DNA from: Roseovarius sp. Pro17
GTDB taxonomy: Bacteria > Pseudomonadota > Alphaproteobacteria > Rhodobacterales > Rhodobacteraceae
Assembly (NCBI RefSeq): GCF_035599575.1
Contig: NZ_CP141179.1
Coordinates: forward strand, 1,736,001-1,800,000
DNA length: 64,000 nt
Direction: 5' to 3'
Shown here: positions 11,466 through 19,896 of the stretch, piece by piece
Layout of the letters: each line of letters starts with the position of its first letter
Position numbering within the stretch: position 1 is the stretch's first letter
Made by a program: the position numbers and the translations under genes
The notes under the pieces: generated by a model
The model's input: the letters and a program-made list of their open reading frames with translations, nothing else
Databases searched by the model: none
Told to the model about the DNA's origin: nothing

Positions 11466-12617
11466 TCAAGCGTTACCCAAATACCCCTGCCACGACGCCG
11501 AATGTTGGGGTGCCGATGTCGGCAGATAGCTGTCAATGCTGCGTCCCTGCCCTGCCGCAAAGTCGCGCGCGACGGCGCGCCAGTCGACAAAGGCGGCCAT
11601 CGCCCAATCGGGTGTATCGGGACCGGCGACCGGAACTGCCTGTCCGCCGGGCTGCGCGGCTGCGAAGTCGATCAGGCGCGACCCCTCATCGAAGCTGTCC
11701 AGCGACTGGTGCCACTGCTCGAACGGCCAGATGAGGCGCATGGTGCATGCCTCGGGGTCGTATTCGGCGGTGAACAAAGTGCCAAAGCCTTCGCCATAGC
11801 GATCCTGGTGCAGTGAGTCCGAGGTAAATTCGACGTGCAGATCGACGGCTTGCGTGTCGAGGCGTGTCAGATGCGCGTGGCGTTCATAGGTGCGGGTAAA
11901 GGAGGCGCCGTCGGGTCGCGCAGCACCGCTCTGATGATTAGTCGCTACGGCTTGGGGCATCACCCGCACGCCGCCGCCGGGCAGAATCTCGACACTGGCG
12001 GTGTGTCCCGCGCGGTCCGCCAGCACGAGGTTGTAGGCCATATGAGATGGCACGCGCCGCAGGGCCGCCAGCGCGTCGTCCACCGTATCGCAGGTCTCGA
12101 GCACGTAGCGCAGGATCGTCGTGATGCCGAACCCCTCGCCCGTCTCGGAACGGCCGCCATAGGCCAACGCGACCGAGAGGCCAGCATCGTTGATGCCGTC
12201 GGACAGACCCCAGAGGAACTCGACCATGCCCATTACGGGGCGCGTCCATTCGCTGCGCAGCAACAGGCCTTCGTTCAGGTCGGGCGCAAGGTCGTAGTTG
12301 CGCAGCAGCCGAACGCCCGTGTCGTCAGCCAGCGCCGCCAGCGAGCAGCCGCCCAAATAGGTCGGCGGGCACCAGGTCGACAGGAACTGCGCTGCACGAT
12401 CAGTATCACCCGTGATGGCAACCAGCCGGTCATAGACCGGGATCAGTTCGGGCATGTGGCACTGCATCGCTGCGCGGCACGCCTTGCGGTCGGGGCCTCG
12501 ATCGCCGCCGCTTGCGATGAACCAGGCCTCGTAAGAGGGCCAGGATCGCTGCCAGCGTGCGTGCCATTTTGGCCCGGCGGTTGCCTCGTTCACGGCGTCG
12601 AATGTCATGGTGGTCAT
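11466..12617 (-). CDS. C45-family autoproteolytic acylase/hydrolase
   Basis: A 383-residue Ntn-hydrolase of the peptidase C45/acyl-CoA:6-APA acyltransferase-like family. About 90 residues of pro-segment end in YLGGCSLAAL; Cys91 would become the N-terminal nucleophile after Gly-Cys self-cleavage. Other family signs are LLRNYD (residues about 105-110), the GLSDGINDAGLSVALAYGG block and YNLVLADRAG. ATG 12617 follows AGGAG at good spacing and overlaps the stop of the upstream esterase gene by 4 bp. It probably cleaves or transfers an amide-linked acyl group; the substrate is unknown. Confidence 0.85.
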   Translation of the reverse strand: MTTMTFDAVNEATAGPKWHARWQRSWPSYEAWFIASGGDRGPDRKACRAAMQCHMPELIPVYDRLVAITGDTDRAAQFLSTWCPPTYLGGCSLAALADDTGVRLLRNYDLAPDLNEGLLLRSEWTRPVMGMVEFLWGLSDGINDAGLSVALAYGGRSETGEGFGITTILRYVLETCDTVDDALAALRRVPSHMAYNLVLADRAGHTASVEILPGGGVRVMPQAVATNHQSGAARPDGASFTRTYERHAHLTRLDTQAVDLHVEFTSDSLHQDRYGEGFGTLFTAEYDPEACTMRLIWPFEQWHQSLDSFDEGSRLIDFAAAQPGGQAVPVAGPDTPDWAMAAFVDWRAVARDFAAGQGRSIDSYLPTSAPQHSASWQGYLGNA

Positions 12618-13660
12618 TTGAGTATCTCCTGAGAGTTGATGTTCATGAAAAAGCGGATCATCTCGGCGCTGGCATCCGGCCCAGCCGGGTCCGCGTAGCT
12701 GCCGCCCGGCTGCCCGCCGGACCATGCGTGGCCGAGACCCTCGACGGTCCAATGCTCCAGCCGCACGTCCCCTTCGGGACCCGACGCGATGGCCCGGCGA
12801 TAGCCGCGTCCGCCCGCCTGTCCCGTTTGTGTCGTGCGGACTGAGGCGGCGATGCTGCTTGCCTCAGCCATATCCGCGATGGTGTCGCCGTTGGCAGGGT
12901 GAACGGTTCGATCGGCTGTGCCGTGGAACACGATCGTGCGCATATCCGAAGGTTTGAGCCGGCCAGTCGCAGCGCCCGCCGTCCCCGCCATCGCGGCAAA
13001 CGCCGAGGGAACGTCGCTGGCCGCGCCGAAGGGCAGACCGGAATGCGCGCCTACTGCGGCAAAGATATCCGGATAAGTCTCGCCCAAAATCACTGCCATC
13101 GCCGCGCCCGCCGACAGACCTGCGACAAAAGTTTGCGTACGCGGCACGCCATGTTCGGCCATCGCGCGTTTCGTCATGCCTGCGATAATCTCGGGCTCGC
13201 CGCGGTCGCGGCGTTGATCGCCCTTGCTGAACCAGTTCCAGCAGGTCTGCGCATTGGCACCGCGCGCCTGCTCAGGATAGATCACGATCAGATTGTGCTG
13301 TTCGGCCAGCGCGTTCATGCCGGTGCCTGTCGCGAAATCCTCGGGCGTCTGAGTGCAGCCATGCAGCATAGTCACAATGCCCTTGATGCCCTGCCCCGCC
13401 GAGGCAGGAACATAGGTGCGGTAGGCGCGGCTGCCGCTGTGGCCCGCGTGGGTATCGCGCGAAAACAATGCGCCATCCGGTATCGTGGGCGCAGGCCTTG
13501 CGATGTCGGCGCCAGGCAGACCCGTAAGCCCCGGTAGTCCCGCGCCATCCGGCATCAGGCCATGCTGCGCGAGGGTGCGCCGAACGAGGTCGTCGGCGGC
13601 GCTCATCGGGCGTGCATCATTGTTCGCCGGGCGCCATGCGCCAGCGTTGAAATTCATCAT
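12614..13660 (-). CDS. PHB-depolymerase-family esterase
   Basis: A 348-residue alpha/beta hydrolase of the polyhydroxybutyrate depolymerase/feruloyl esterase (LpqC) family. The oxyanion motif is MLHGCTQ (98-104). The lipase box GLSAG places the nucleophile at Ser183. Asp250 in FHGTAD and His311 in GLGHAWSGG complete the triad. No signal peptide is visible, so it is probably cytosolic or acts on short oligomers or other esters. It is coupled by a 4-bp overlap to the C45 hydrolase downstream and preceded by a CopG-like gene 30 bp away, forming a three-gene unit. Confidence 0.9.
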   Translation of the reverse strand: MMNFNAGAWRPANNDARPMSAADDLVRRTLAQHGLMPDGAGLPGLTGLPGADIARPAPTIPDGALFSRDTHAGHSGSRAYRTYVPASAGQGIKGIVTMLHGCTQTPEDFATGTGMNALAEQHNLIVIYPEQARGANAQTCWNWFSKGDQRRDRGEPEIIAGMTKRAMAEHGVPRTQTFVAGLSAGAAMAVILGETYPDIFAAVGAHSGLPFGAASDVPSAFAAMAGTAGAATGRLKPSDMRTIVFHGTADRTVHPANGDTIADMAEASSIAASVRTTQTGQAGGRGYRRAIASGPEGDVRLEHWTVEGLGHAWSGGQPGGSYADPAGPDASAEMIRFFMNINSQEILK

Positions 13661-13690
13661 CTGAGTATTCCTTATAAGGGGCTGGGCATC

Positions 13691-14107
13691 CTAGAGAATG
13701 CGGTCGGCCAAGGCTTCCTTGATTTCGCGAGAGGCCTGAAGCGCCCCCAGCACGGTAATGGACCCGATTGTTTGTTTCGCCAGTTCGGGGGTGACGTCGG
13801 CGGCGATGCGCGCAAGGCCCACCACCTTGACGTGCAGGATTTCGCCGCCATCGCGCAGCGCCTCCAGATCGGCGCGGGTGTAGTCGCGCAGGCCCAGTTC
13901 CATCGTGTGGCGCTCGACCGATTTGGTCACGATCTCGGACTGTGCGTCGATCTGGTTTCGAATGGCCGTGCGTATGAAATCACTGCGGTTCGAATAGAAT
14001 CCCTCCTGCACCAGCAGGTCGATCCGCCCGAGGTCAACAAACCCCAGATTGATCGTGATCTTTTCATTCTCGGGCTGCTTGTCGCGCAGCTGCTTGACGT
14101 TACTCAT
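13691..14107 (-). CDS. CopG/ribbon-helix-helix-like regulator
   Basis: A 138-residue protein with an N-terminal ribbon-helix-helix signature: a short strand KITINLGFV (about 16-24), then helices LGRIDLLVQEGFYSNRSDFIRTAIRNQI. The C-terminal part (about 75-138) is a separate alpha/beta segment. Such proteins are often found next to PHB-depolymerase-like genes in alphaproteobacteria. Here it precedes the esterase gene by 30 bp and may autoregulate the unit. RHH assignment is likely; target not known. Confidence 0.8.
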   Translation of the reverse strand: MSNVKQLRDKQPENEKITINLGFVDLGRIDLLVQEGFYSNRSDFIRTAIRNQIDAQSEIVTKSVERHTMELGLRDYTRADLEALRDGGEILHVKVVGLARIAADVTPELAKQTIGSITVLGALQASREIKEALADRIL

Positions 14108-14213
14108 TGCGTTTCTCCATCCGTGTGGATGGTATATGGATGTTATTTCGTGATGCGCAAGGATTTTTTGGAAAATCTAGCCTGCCGGGTCCGGTAATCA
14201 CGCCGTAAGCGCC

Positions 14214-14819
14214 TCAGCCCGCCTTGTCCGCGTAGACATAGAGGCATCGACTTGTCCCGCCCGGACGTGCGAGGCAGGCGTGCTTCATGGCGCCGTCGAA
14301 ATGCACGCTGTCGCCGGGTGCCAGCACGGTCGGCTCGTATCCTTCGGAAACGAACACCAGATCGCCTGTCAGCACGAACAGGAAATCCTCGGTCGCGTGG
14401 CTGTTCCACGGGCCGAATTCCGCGATGTCCGTGCAGGTGAATTCCGTGATGTAGGACTGAAACCTTCGCCCGCGCAGCTGCGGCGCCAGCGGAGATAGCG
14501 CCGAATTGGCGTCTGTAATGGTGGTGTCGGGTGTGCCGCGCGTCACGATCATCCGGCCCGTCAGCGCCGACGGCCCGCCGGTCTGCAACAACTCGGCGAG
14601 GTCAGTACCGAGGCCACGCGCCAGTTTCAGCAGGATCTCGAAGGTCGGGGACAGATTACCCGTCTCGATCTTGGACAGGGTCGAGCGCGCGAACCCGGCC
14701 TTTTCGGCCAGCGTCTCTTGGCTGAGGTTTTGGCCGATCCGGCGCGATTTGATCCGGCGGCCTAGGAACTGCCTGTCGATTTGTTCAGTCTCCACGGCTC
14801 TTTCCCCTTTTCGTGTCAA
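14214..14819 (-). CDS. XRE-family regulator with C-terminal cupin domain
   Basis: A 201-residue regulator. The helix-turn-helix lies at residues 20-72 (LSQETLAEKAGFARSTLSKIE) and a cupin sensor domain at about 125-198 (SHATEDFLFVLTGDLVFVSEG, then APGDSVHFDG). PuuR, the putrescine-utilisation repressor, has this domain order. It is divergent from the class III aminotransferase gene with 99 bases between the two starts, and the neighbouring catabolic genes suggest it represses them until an amine or acetylated amine is present. That link is inference. Confidence 0.9.
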   Translation of the reverse strand: MTRKGERAVETEQIDRQFLGRRIKSRRIGQNLSQETLAEKAGFARSTLSKIETGNLSPTFEILLKLARGLGTDLAELLQTGGPSALTGRMIVTRGTPDTTITDANSALSPLAPQLRGRRFQSYITEFTCTDIAEFGPWNSHATEDFLFVLTGDLVFVSEGYEPTVLAPGDSVHFDGAMKHACLARPGGTSRCLYVYADKAG

Positions 14820-14918
14820 CGCGCCTAATCTCTTATCGCAGGATCAACCTGACCTCAATTGACCGCAATATGTTCCTATAGTAACAATTGCGCTGACATC
14901 TGGATAGGGAGACGGGCC
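14820..14918 (+). promoter_or_regulatory. divergent control region with repeated CAATTG sites
   Basis: This 99-base gap separates the XRE-cupin gene from the aminotransferase gene. CAATTG occurs at 14856-14861 and 14885-14890, 29 bases apart centre to centre, close to three helical turns. A TTGACC at 14859 overlaps the first copy. These are candidate operator halves for the XRE-cupin protein, not proven. TAGGGAGACGGG just before ATG 14919 is the ribosome binding site. Confidence 0.3.
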
Positions 14919-16241
14919 ATGGACATGACGAAATCAGAAGCGCTGCACGCGCGCGGCCTAAAGGTGATGGTCGAAGGCGTTTCCTCGGCCTCGCGCGGGC
15001 CTGCCGCCTTTGGGCGCGCGCCGCAATATATGGAGCGCGGCGAGGGCAAATACCTCTATGACGTGGACGGCAACGCCTATCTGGACTGGATGATGGCCTA
15101 TGGCGCACTACCCTTGGGCCATGGCCATCCCGCCATTGTCGAGGCGGTGACGCAGGCCGTCGTGGGCGGCACGCACACGGCCACGGCGGTGGAGATAGAG
15201 GTCGAACTGGCCGAAATGATCGTCGCGATGCTGCCCCATGTCGACAAGATCCGTTTTGCCAACACCGGGACCGAGGCCGCCATGGCCGCCTTTCGCCTTG
15301 CGCGCGGGCATACCGGACGGCGCAAGATCATCAAGTTCGAGGGGCACTACCACGGCTGGTGGGACGCCGTTTTGCTGAACTCGAACCCGCATAATCCGCT
15401 GTCTTTGGGCCATAAGTCCAATCCCGTTCATATCCCTGACAGCTCAGGCCTGACGCCCGGCGCGCTCGAGGACACCGTGGTCGTGCCATGGAACGATTTC
15501 GATGCGCTCGAGCGTGCAATGGCCCTGCATGGCCGCGATGCCGCCTGCGTCGTGACCGAGCCTGTGATGGCCAATTTCGGCGTGATCGCCCCCAAGGACG
15601 GCTATTTGCAACGGATGCAAGAGCTATGCCGCGAGCATGGCGCGCTGTTTTACGTCGACGAAACCGTGACAGGTTTCCGCCTGTCGCCCGGCGGATGCTG
15701 CGAGCTTTATGGCCTGACGCCCGATATCGTCACTTACGGCAAGGCGATCGGCGGTGGCATGCCTGTCGCCGTGATCGGCGGCTCGGACGAGGTGATGTCA
15801 GGGCTTGAGTGGGGCAAGGTGCTGCATTTCGGCACGCATAACGCGGGGCGGCTATCGTTGACGGTATCCAAGGCGATGCTGACCACGATGACGGCCAACG
15901 ACAATGCCGGGTTCAAGCACAACATGGAGATCGGACAAAAGATGGCGGCCGCTATCGGCGACGTCCTGCGGGGCCAGAACAAGCATCGCGCGATCTGTCA
16001 GGGCGTCACATCGATGTTCCAGATCTTCTTTACCGATGCCGAAGAGATCACCGACTACCGTGATTTCTGCGCCCATGTGGATCGCGTGAAATACCGCGAT
16101 TTCGCGCTGAAACTGATGGATCGCGGCATCTACATGACGCCCGGCTCGACCCTGCATTCGTTGCCGTCGATCCTGCATGACGAGGCGGACATCGCCCATA
16201 CGGCCCAGATCATCGCCGAAGTGTTGGAGGCGTGGGACTGA
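14919..16241 (+). CDS. class III aminotransferase (GSA-aminotransferase-like)
   Basis: A 440-residue PLP enzyme of the class III/glutamate-1-semialdehyde aminomutase branch. It shows NTGTEAAMAAFRLAR (115-129), the EGHYHGWWD segment, Asp248 in DETVTGFR that contacts the PLP nitrogen, and the Schiff-base Lys275 in TYGKAIGGGMP. ATG 14919 is chosen for the AGGGAG upstream. The neighbours (a ProC-like reductase and an acetylpolyamine amidohydrolase) suggest it removes an amino group from a diamine or omega-amino acid rather than acting in haem synthesis. Substrate uncertain. Confidence 0.88.
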   Translation: MDMTKSEALHARGLKVMVEGVSSASRGPAAFGRAPQYMERGEGKYLYDVDGNAYLDWMMAYGALPLGHGHPAIVEAVTQAVVGGTHTATAVEIEVELAEMIVAMLPHVDKIRFANTGTEAAMAAFRLARGHTGRRKIIKFEGHYHGWWDAVLLNSNPHNPLSLGHKSNPVHIPDSSGLTPGALEDTVVVPWNDFDALERAMALHGRDAACVVTEPVMANFGVIAPKDGYLQRMQELCREHGALFYVDETVTGFRLSPGGCCELYGLTPDIVTYGKAIGGGMPVAVIGGSDEVMSGLEWGKVLHFGTHNAGRLSLTVSKAMLTTMTANDNAGFKHNMEIGQKMAAAIGDVLRGQNKHRAICQGVTSMFQIFFTDAEEITDYRDFCAHVDRVKYRDFALKLMDRGIYMTPGSTLHSLPSILHDEADIAHTAQIIAEVLEAWD

Positions 16242-16242
16242 A

Positions 16243-17007
16243 ATGGACCCCATCGGCATCCTTGGCACCGGAGCGCTGGCCGCGCATGTGGTGGCCGGAC
16301 TGCGCCGCGCCGGGCTGATGGCAGATATCATCGTCTCGCCGCGCGGCGCGGAGGTCGCCGCAGCTCTGGCCGAGGCGCACGGGGTCATCGTGGCGCGCAG
16401 CAATCAGAACGTTGTCGACCGTGCGCGAATGGTGCTGGTCTGCCTGCCCGCAAGCGCCGGGGTCGAGATCATGTCCGGCCTGACATTCAGCGAGGGCCAC
16501 AGCGTCTGCTCGGCGATGGCTGGCGTCGGGCCTGACACCTTGGCACCGCTGATCGCGCCCGCGGCCCTTTGCCAGACGATGATGCCCGGTGCGGCGAACG
16601 CCATCGGCGCAGGGCCCTGCCTGCTCTATCCGGCGGCAGAGGACTGGCAGGCGTTGCTGACGAATCTGGGACCGGTCCTGACGCTGGAAACGCAGGCGGA
16701 GTATGACACCGCAGCCGTCTTTGGCGCACTATCGGGGGCCAGCTTCCTGCTGATGCAGCACCTTGCCGAATGGTTCGAGCGGCGCGGGATCGCGCCCGAG
16801 GTCGCGCGCTCGCTGGTCGCAGCCACGCTAGCCGGGAATGCTGCCGTGTTGAAGGACGCACCGCAGGACTGGGCAGATATCATCGCCAGCATCGCCACGC
16901 CGGGCGGTGTGACCGAGCAACTGGTGAGTGAGCTAACCCGCACCGGCGGGCTGACCGCGTGGGACGACGGGCTGGATGCCGTCCACGCCCGGATGACGAA
17001 AGGCTAG
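16243..17007 (+). CDS. ProC-like NAD(P)-binding reductase
   Basis: A 254-residue protein resembling pyrroline-5-carboxylate reductase. A Rossmann fold begins at once (GILGTGALAAHVVAGL). Later SAMAGVGPDTL and the helical C-terminal half with LVAATLAGNAAVL match the ProC dimerisation region. It starts 1 base after the aminotransferase stop, so the two are translationally coupled. In this context it may reduce a cyclic imine formed when the aminotransferase product cyclises (for example pyrroline). It ends overlapping the convergent deacetylase gene by 4 bp. Confidence 0.83.
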   Translation: MDPIGILGTGALAAHVVAGLRRAGLMADIIVSPRGAEVAAALAEAHGVIVARSNQNVVDRARMVLVCLPASAGVEIMSGLTFSEGHSVCSAMAGVGPDTLAPLIAPAALCQTMMPGAANAIGAGPCLLYPAAEDWQALLTNLGPVLTLETQAEYDTAAVFGALSGASFLLMQHLAEWFERRGIAPEVARSLVAATLAGNAAVLKDAPQDWADIIASIATPGGVTEQLVSELTRTGGLTAWDDGLDAVHARMTKG

Positions 17008-18041
17008 ACACCGAATACGTCCAGCACGTCGGCGATCAGATGCCCCAGCACGTCCGACTCATAGCCGCCCTCCTGCACGATCACCGTCGGCAGGCCCAGC
17101 GCGGATATGCGTTCGGCCATCGCCCCAAAGGCCGGGCGAGTGACGGCGTGGCGACCATGCGTGTCATGCTCGGACGCATCGACGCCCAGCGCGAGGACCA
17201 GCGCATCGGGCGCGAAATCGACAATCGCCTTGATGCTGCGCTCTAGCGCGGACAGAAAAGGGCCGTCGCCTGCACCGAATTCGTAGGGGGTGTTCAGGTT
17301 AAATCCCTCACCTTCGCCCTCGCCACGTTCCTCCGGGTAACCGGTGAAAAACGGATAATACGCGCGCGGGTGCGAATGCATCGAGACGGTCAGCACGTCG
17401 GCGCGGTCATAGAATATCGCCTGCGTGCCGTTACCGTGATGCACGTCTACGTCGAGGATTGCGACCTTGGCGTAGTTGCCACGCAGCTCTTCAGCCGCGA
17501 TGGCCGCGTTATTGAGATAGCAAAACCCCATCGCCTTGCCTGCCAGCGCGTGATGACCCGGCGGACGGCACAGCGCGTAATGCGCGCGCCCCGTTATCCG
17601 CACAGCCCGCGCGGCCGCAATCGCCCCTTGGGCCGACCAGTAGGACGCGGCCCATGTTCCCTCGACGATCTCAGCGGCCATGTCGCCCGAATACCAGCCC
17701 AGTTGGCCAACAATCAGGTCGGGTTTTTGCGCATAGGGTACTAGCGGAAAGGCGTTGGGCATCGCGTGCCCCCCGGCGGCGAGAGGTGCACCGTTCCCAT
17801 ATTCGGCAACCCAACGGCCCCATGCACAACGCAGGAAGTCGACGTAATCGGCGTCATGCACGGCGAGGATGGGATCGCACCCGGCATCGTCCGGCGCACT
17901 CAGCACCTTGCCGCGCGCGCGCAGCGTGCCGGCGATCAGCGCCGCACGACTGGCGCTTTCGCGACTGGGCCGGATCGCACCCATCTGCACGAAATGCGCA
18001 TTGCTGTGCCGCAGTTGGGCGTCCGACCAGAAGATCGTCAC
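17004..18041 (-). CDS. acetylpolyamine amidohydrolase (histone-deacetylase family)
   Basis: A 345-residue zinc deacetylase of the class II HDAC-like superfamily. His163-His164 in RPPGHHA are the proton-relay pair. Zinc ligands are Asp199 and His201 in DVDVHHGNGT and Asp288 in LGVDASEHD. A final QEGGY carries the transition-state residue position. Bacterial enzymes of this type deacetylate acetylputrescine, acetylspermidine or acetylcadaverine. Together with the aminotransferase, ProC-like reductase and XRE-cupin regulator this fits use of acetylated polyamines. It is on the opposite strand from the two enzymes, 3' ends overlapping. Confidence 0.9.
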   Translation of the reverse strand: MTIFWSDAQLRHSNAHFVQMGAIRPSRESASRAALIAGTLRARGKVLSAPDDAGCDPILAVHDADYVDFLRCAWGRWVAEYGNGAPLAAGGHAMPNAFPLVPYAQKPDLIVGQLGWYSGDMAAEIVEGTWAASYWSAQGAIAAARAVRITGRAHYALCRPPGHHALAGKAMGFCYLNNAAIAAEELRGNYAKVAILDVDVHHGNGTQAIFYDRADVLTVSMHSHPRAYYPFFTGYPEERGEGEGEGFNLNTPYEFGAGDGPFLSALERSIKAIVDFAPDALVLALGVDASEHDTHGRHAVTRPAFGAMAERISALGLPTVIVQEGGYESDVLGHLIADVLDVFGV

Positions 18042-18072
18042 GCCCTGCCCCTATCCGCACCGCACGGTTGCA

Positions 18073-18681
18073 CTAGTATTCCACGCCCAACTGCGCCTTG
18101 ACCCCGTCACGGAACGGATGCTTGATCAGGTTCATCTCGGTCACCAGATCGGCGGCTTCGATCAACTCGGGCTTGGCGTCGCGGCCCGTCAGGCAGACAT
18201 GGGTCATCTTGGGTTTCTGCGTCAGCAGGAACTCAACCACCTCGTCGATATCGAGGTAATCGTAGCGCAGTGCGATGTTGATCTCATCCAGCAGAACAAA
18301 CTGGATCTTGGGGTCGAGAATCTGCTCCTGCGCGATTTTCCAGCCATTCTGGGCGGCGGCGACATCGCGCGCGCGGTCCTGCGTTTCCCAGGTAAAGCCT
18401 TCGCCTGAGACGAAAAACCGACACTCATCCGCAAAGCGCTCGCGCAGAAACGTCTTTTCGCCGGTCTGCCAGTTGCCCTTGATGAACTGCACGACAGCGC
18501 AGGGCATCCCGTGACCGATGCAGCGCATGATCATGCCGAATCCAGACGAGGATTTGCCCTTGCCGTCACCGGTATGGACCATGATCAGGCCCTTTTCCTC
18601 GGTCTTGTGCTTCATCAGGGCGTCACGCTGTGCCTTGATGCGCTTCATCTTTTCGTTGTGGCGGGCGTCGATATCTTCCAT
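18073..18681 (-). CDS. cobO: cob(I)yrinic acid a,c-diamide adenosyltransferase
   Basis: CobO/BtuR/CobA-type corrinoid adenosyltransferase that attaches the 5'-deoxyadenosyl group from ATP to Co(I) corrinoids. The modified Walker A is VHTGDGKGKSSSGFG, and FVLLDEINIAL is the Walker B region. I start at ATG 18681 (MEDIDARHNEK) because AAGGAG lies 6 bases upstream; an ATG 18 bases earlier lacks one. At 202 residues it has the family length. Other cobalamin genes are not in the window and no cobalamin riboswitch was seen upstream. Confidence 0.95.
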   Translation of the reverse strand: MEDIDARHNEKMKRIKAQRDALMKHKTEEKGLIMVHTGDGKGKSSSGFGMIMRCIGHGMPCAVVQFIKGNWQTGEKTFLRERFADECRFFVSGEGFTWETQDRARDVAAAQNGWKIAQEQILDPKIQFVLLDEINIALRYDYLDIDEVVEFLLTQKPKMTHVCLTGRDAKPELIEAADLVTEMNLIKHPFRDGVKAQLGVEY

Positions 18682-18903
18682 GGGGGGCTCCTTGGGCATA
18701 TGTCACGCTCAGCTTGCATTTGGCGCCTGCGGCGTCAATCGCCGTGAAACGGATCGCTGTGTCAGTCAGGTAAGACAGCTTCAATCCCATCGTATTCTTG
18801 CTGAAATTATCGTGGCTTTAAATGTTTGAGCCATACCAATGTCTTGCCGCGTGACGGCGCCGGGCCACTATCGTAATCAAACCAAAGAAAATGAGAATTC
18901 CAA

Positions 18904-19218
18904 ATGAGCAATACAGCCCCCAGTACATCGCCAAACTTGATCGCGCAGGCCCAGGCAGACAAGGCCGAAACTGCACTACTGACCGATACCTTTAACGAAA
19001 GTACGGGTTTGACATGGCTGTGGTCGCTGATGTTTGGCCCGATGTATTTCTGGGTTCACGGCTTCGTCGGACGTGGATTCCTGCTATTTTTCCTATGCCT
19101 CTTCACGTTTGGCATCGGCCTTTTGGCAGCCCCTTTCATTGCTTATCCTGCCTGGAAAAAGCGCGCCCGCCTAAAGGCTGAGAATATGACGGCAATTTCA
19201 AGGGCTCGTCAGGGGTGA
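18904..19218 (+). CDS. small membrane protein
   Basis: A 104-residue protein. The first 45 residues are soluble. Hydrophobic segments follow at about 38-58 (WLWSLMFGPMYFWVHG) and 60-82 (FLLFFLCLFTFGIGLLAAPF), then a basic C-terminus (WKKRARLKAE). The pattern resembles DUF2628-like small inner-membrane proteins but I cannot assign a family with certainty. A start with weak upstream AAAGAAAATGAG. It precedes the tmRNA promoter and is probably transcribed separately. Confidence 0.75.
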   Translation: MSNTAPSTSPNLIAQAQADKAETALLTDTFNESTGLTWLWSLMFGPMYFWVHGFVGRGFLLFFLCLFTFGIGLLAAPFIAYPAWKKRARLKAENMTAISRARQG

Positions 19219-19387
19219 CAGCGCACGGTTGTCATACAGTGAGGGCGGCATAGCCGGCGTATTACACGCAGCGCGGCTGTTGCCCCCTGATGCCGCTATG
19301 GACCTTGAGGCAACGGCAAGTATTGAATTGGCAACAACTCGATTGTGCCCACCGCTAAAAAAGTTGCTCGCAATGCCGCTAGACCGT

Positions 19388-19415
19388 TTGCAAACGCCCC
19401 AAGAGCGCCTATATT
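19388..19415 (+). promoter_or_regulatory. sigma-70-type promoter of ssrA
   Basis: TTGCAA (19388-19393), a 16-base spacer and TATATT (19410-19415) form a good housekeeping promoter. The expected start at about 19422 coincides with the first base of a hairpin (GTCCCCTCGGGGAC) at the 5' end of the tmRNA precursor. Confidence 0.6.
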
Positions 19416-19421
19416 CAACCT

Positions 19422-19735
19422 GTCCCCTCGGGGACTATGGACATAAACGCGCTCGTAATAAGCGGATCGGACCCGGGGGCGGTACCCGGCGACTCCACCA
19501 ACAACCCTTCATTTGGGGGCGGATCGGGGTCGAAACAGGATCGACGAACGTCTAAAGGGGTTATGCTTTGTTTCGGCGGGGTGCCACCGTATCGGCCCGA
19601 AAAGTACAATTGCAAATGACAATCGTGCTCCGGTAGCTCTGGCCGCGTAAGCGGTTCGAGAGATCGAAACCTAAGCCCTTACGCCTAGCAGCGTAAGGCG
19701 GGGTTCGCAGGCACCTGGCAACAGAAGCCTGCACT
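19422..19735 (+). ncRNA. ssrA: tmRNA, circularly permuted two-piece form
   Basis: Transfer-messenger RNA for ribosome rescue. The acceptor piece comes first and ends with the encoded CCA at 19500 (T-arm near 19469-19490, then GACTCCACCA). A 25-base spacer (19501-19525) is expected to be removed. The coding piece begins GGGGTCGAAACAGG at 19526. GGGGTC pairs with GACTCC, giving the G-U pair at position 3 that marks alanine identity. The resume codon is GCA at 19612, and the frame to TAA 19648-19650 encodes ANDNRAPVALAA. Pseudoknot-like hairpins follow (CTTACGCC...GGCG... near 19677-19700) and a final GCAGGC/GCCTGC stem near 19707-19732 may be part of the RNA or a terminator. Ends are approximate. 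Confidence 0.92.
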
Positions 19736-19896
19736 TTACCCTCTCCCTCATTCAAAGTGTCGTGCCGCGCGTGCGGTTCACCGATATTGACACATCCGGC
19801 GCTTCACGCCACAATTGTCCCTTGGGGAACGCCGCGACTGCCCCGTGAGGCTTTGGCCCAATGTCGCATCCTGAACCTGATTGCTCAGAGGATGCC

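Noticed and set aside
18682..18903. Possible cobalamin riboswitch upstream of cobO
   Set aside because: I looked for a B12-box-like segment and the long conserved core and saw neither; the leader is also short.
19640..19670. GGTTCGAG that looks like a tRNA T-loop
   Set aside because: It lies within the coding piece of tmRNA right after the tag stop codon; no tRNA cloverleaf fits around it.
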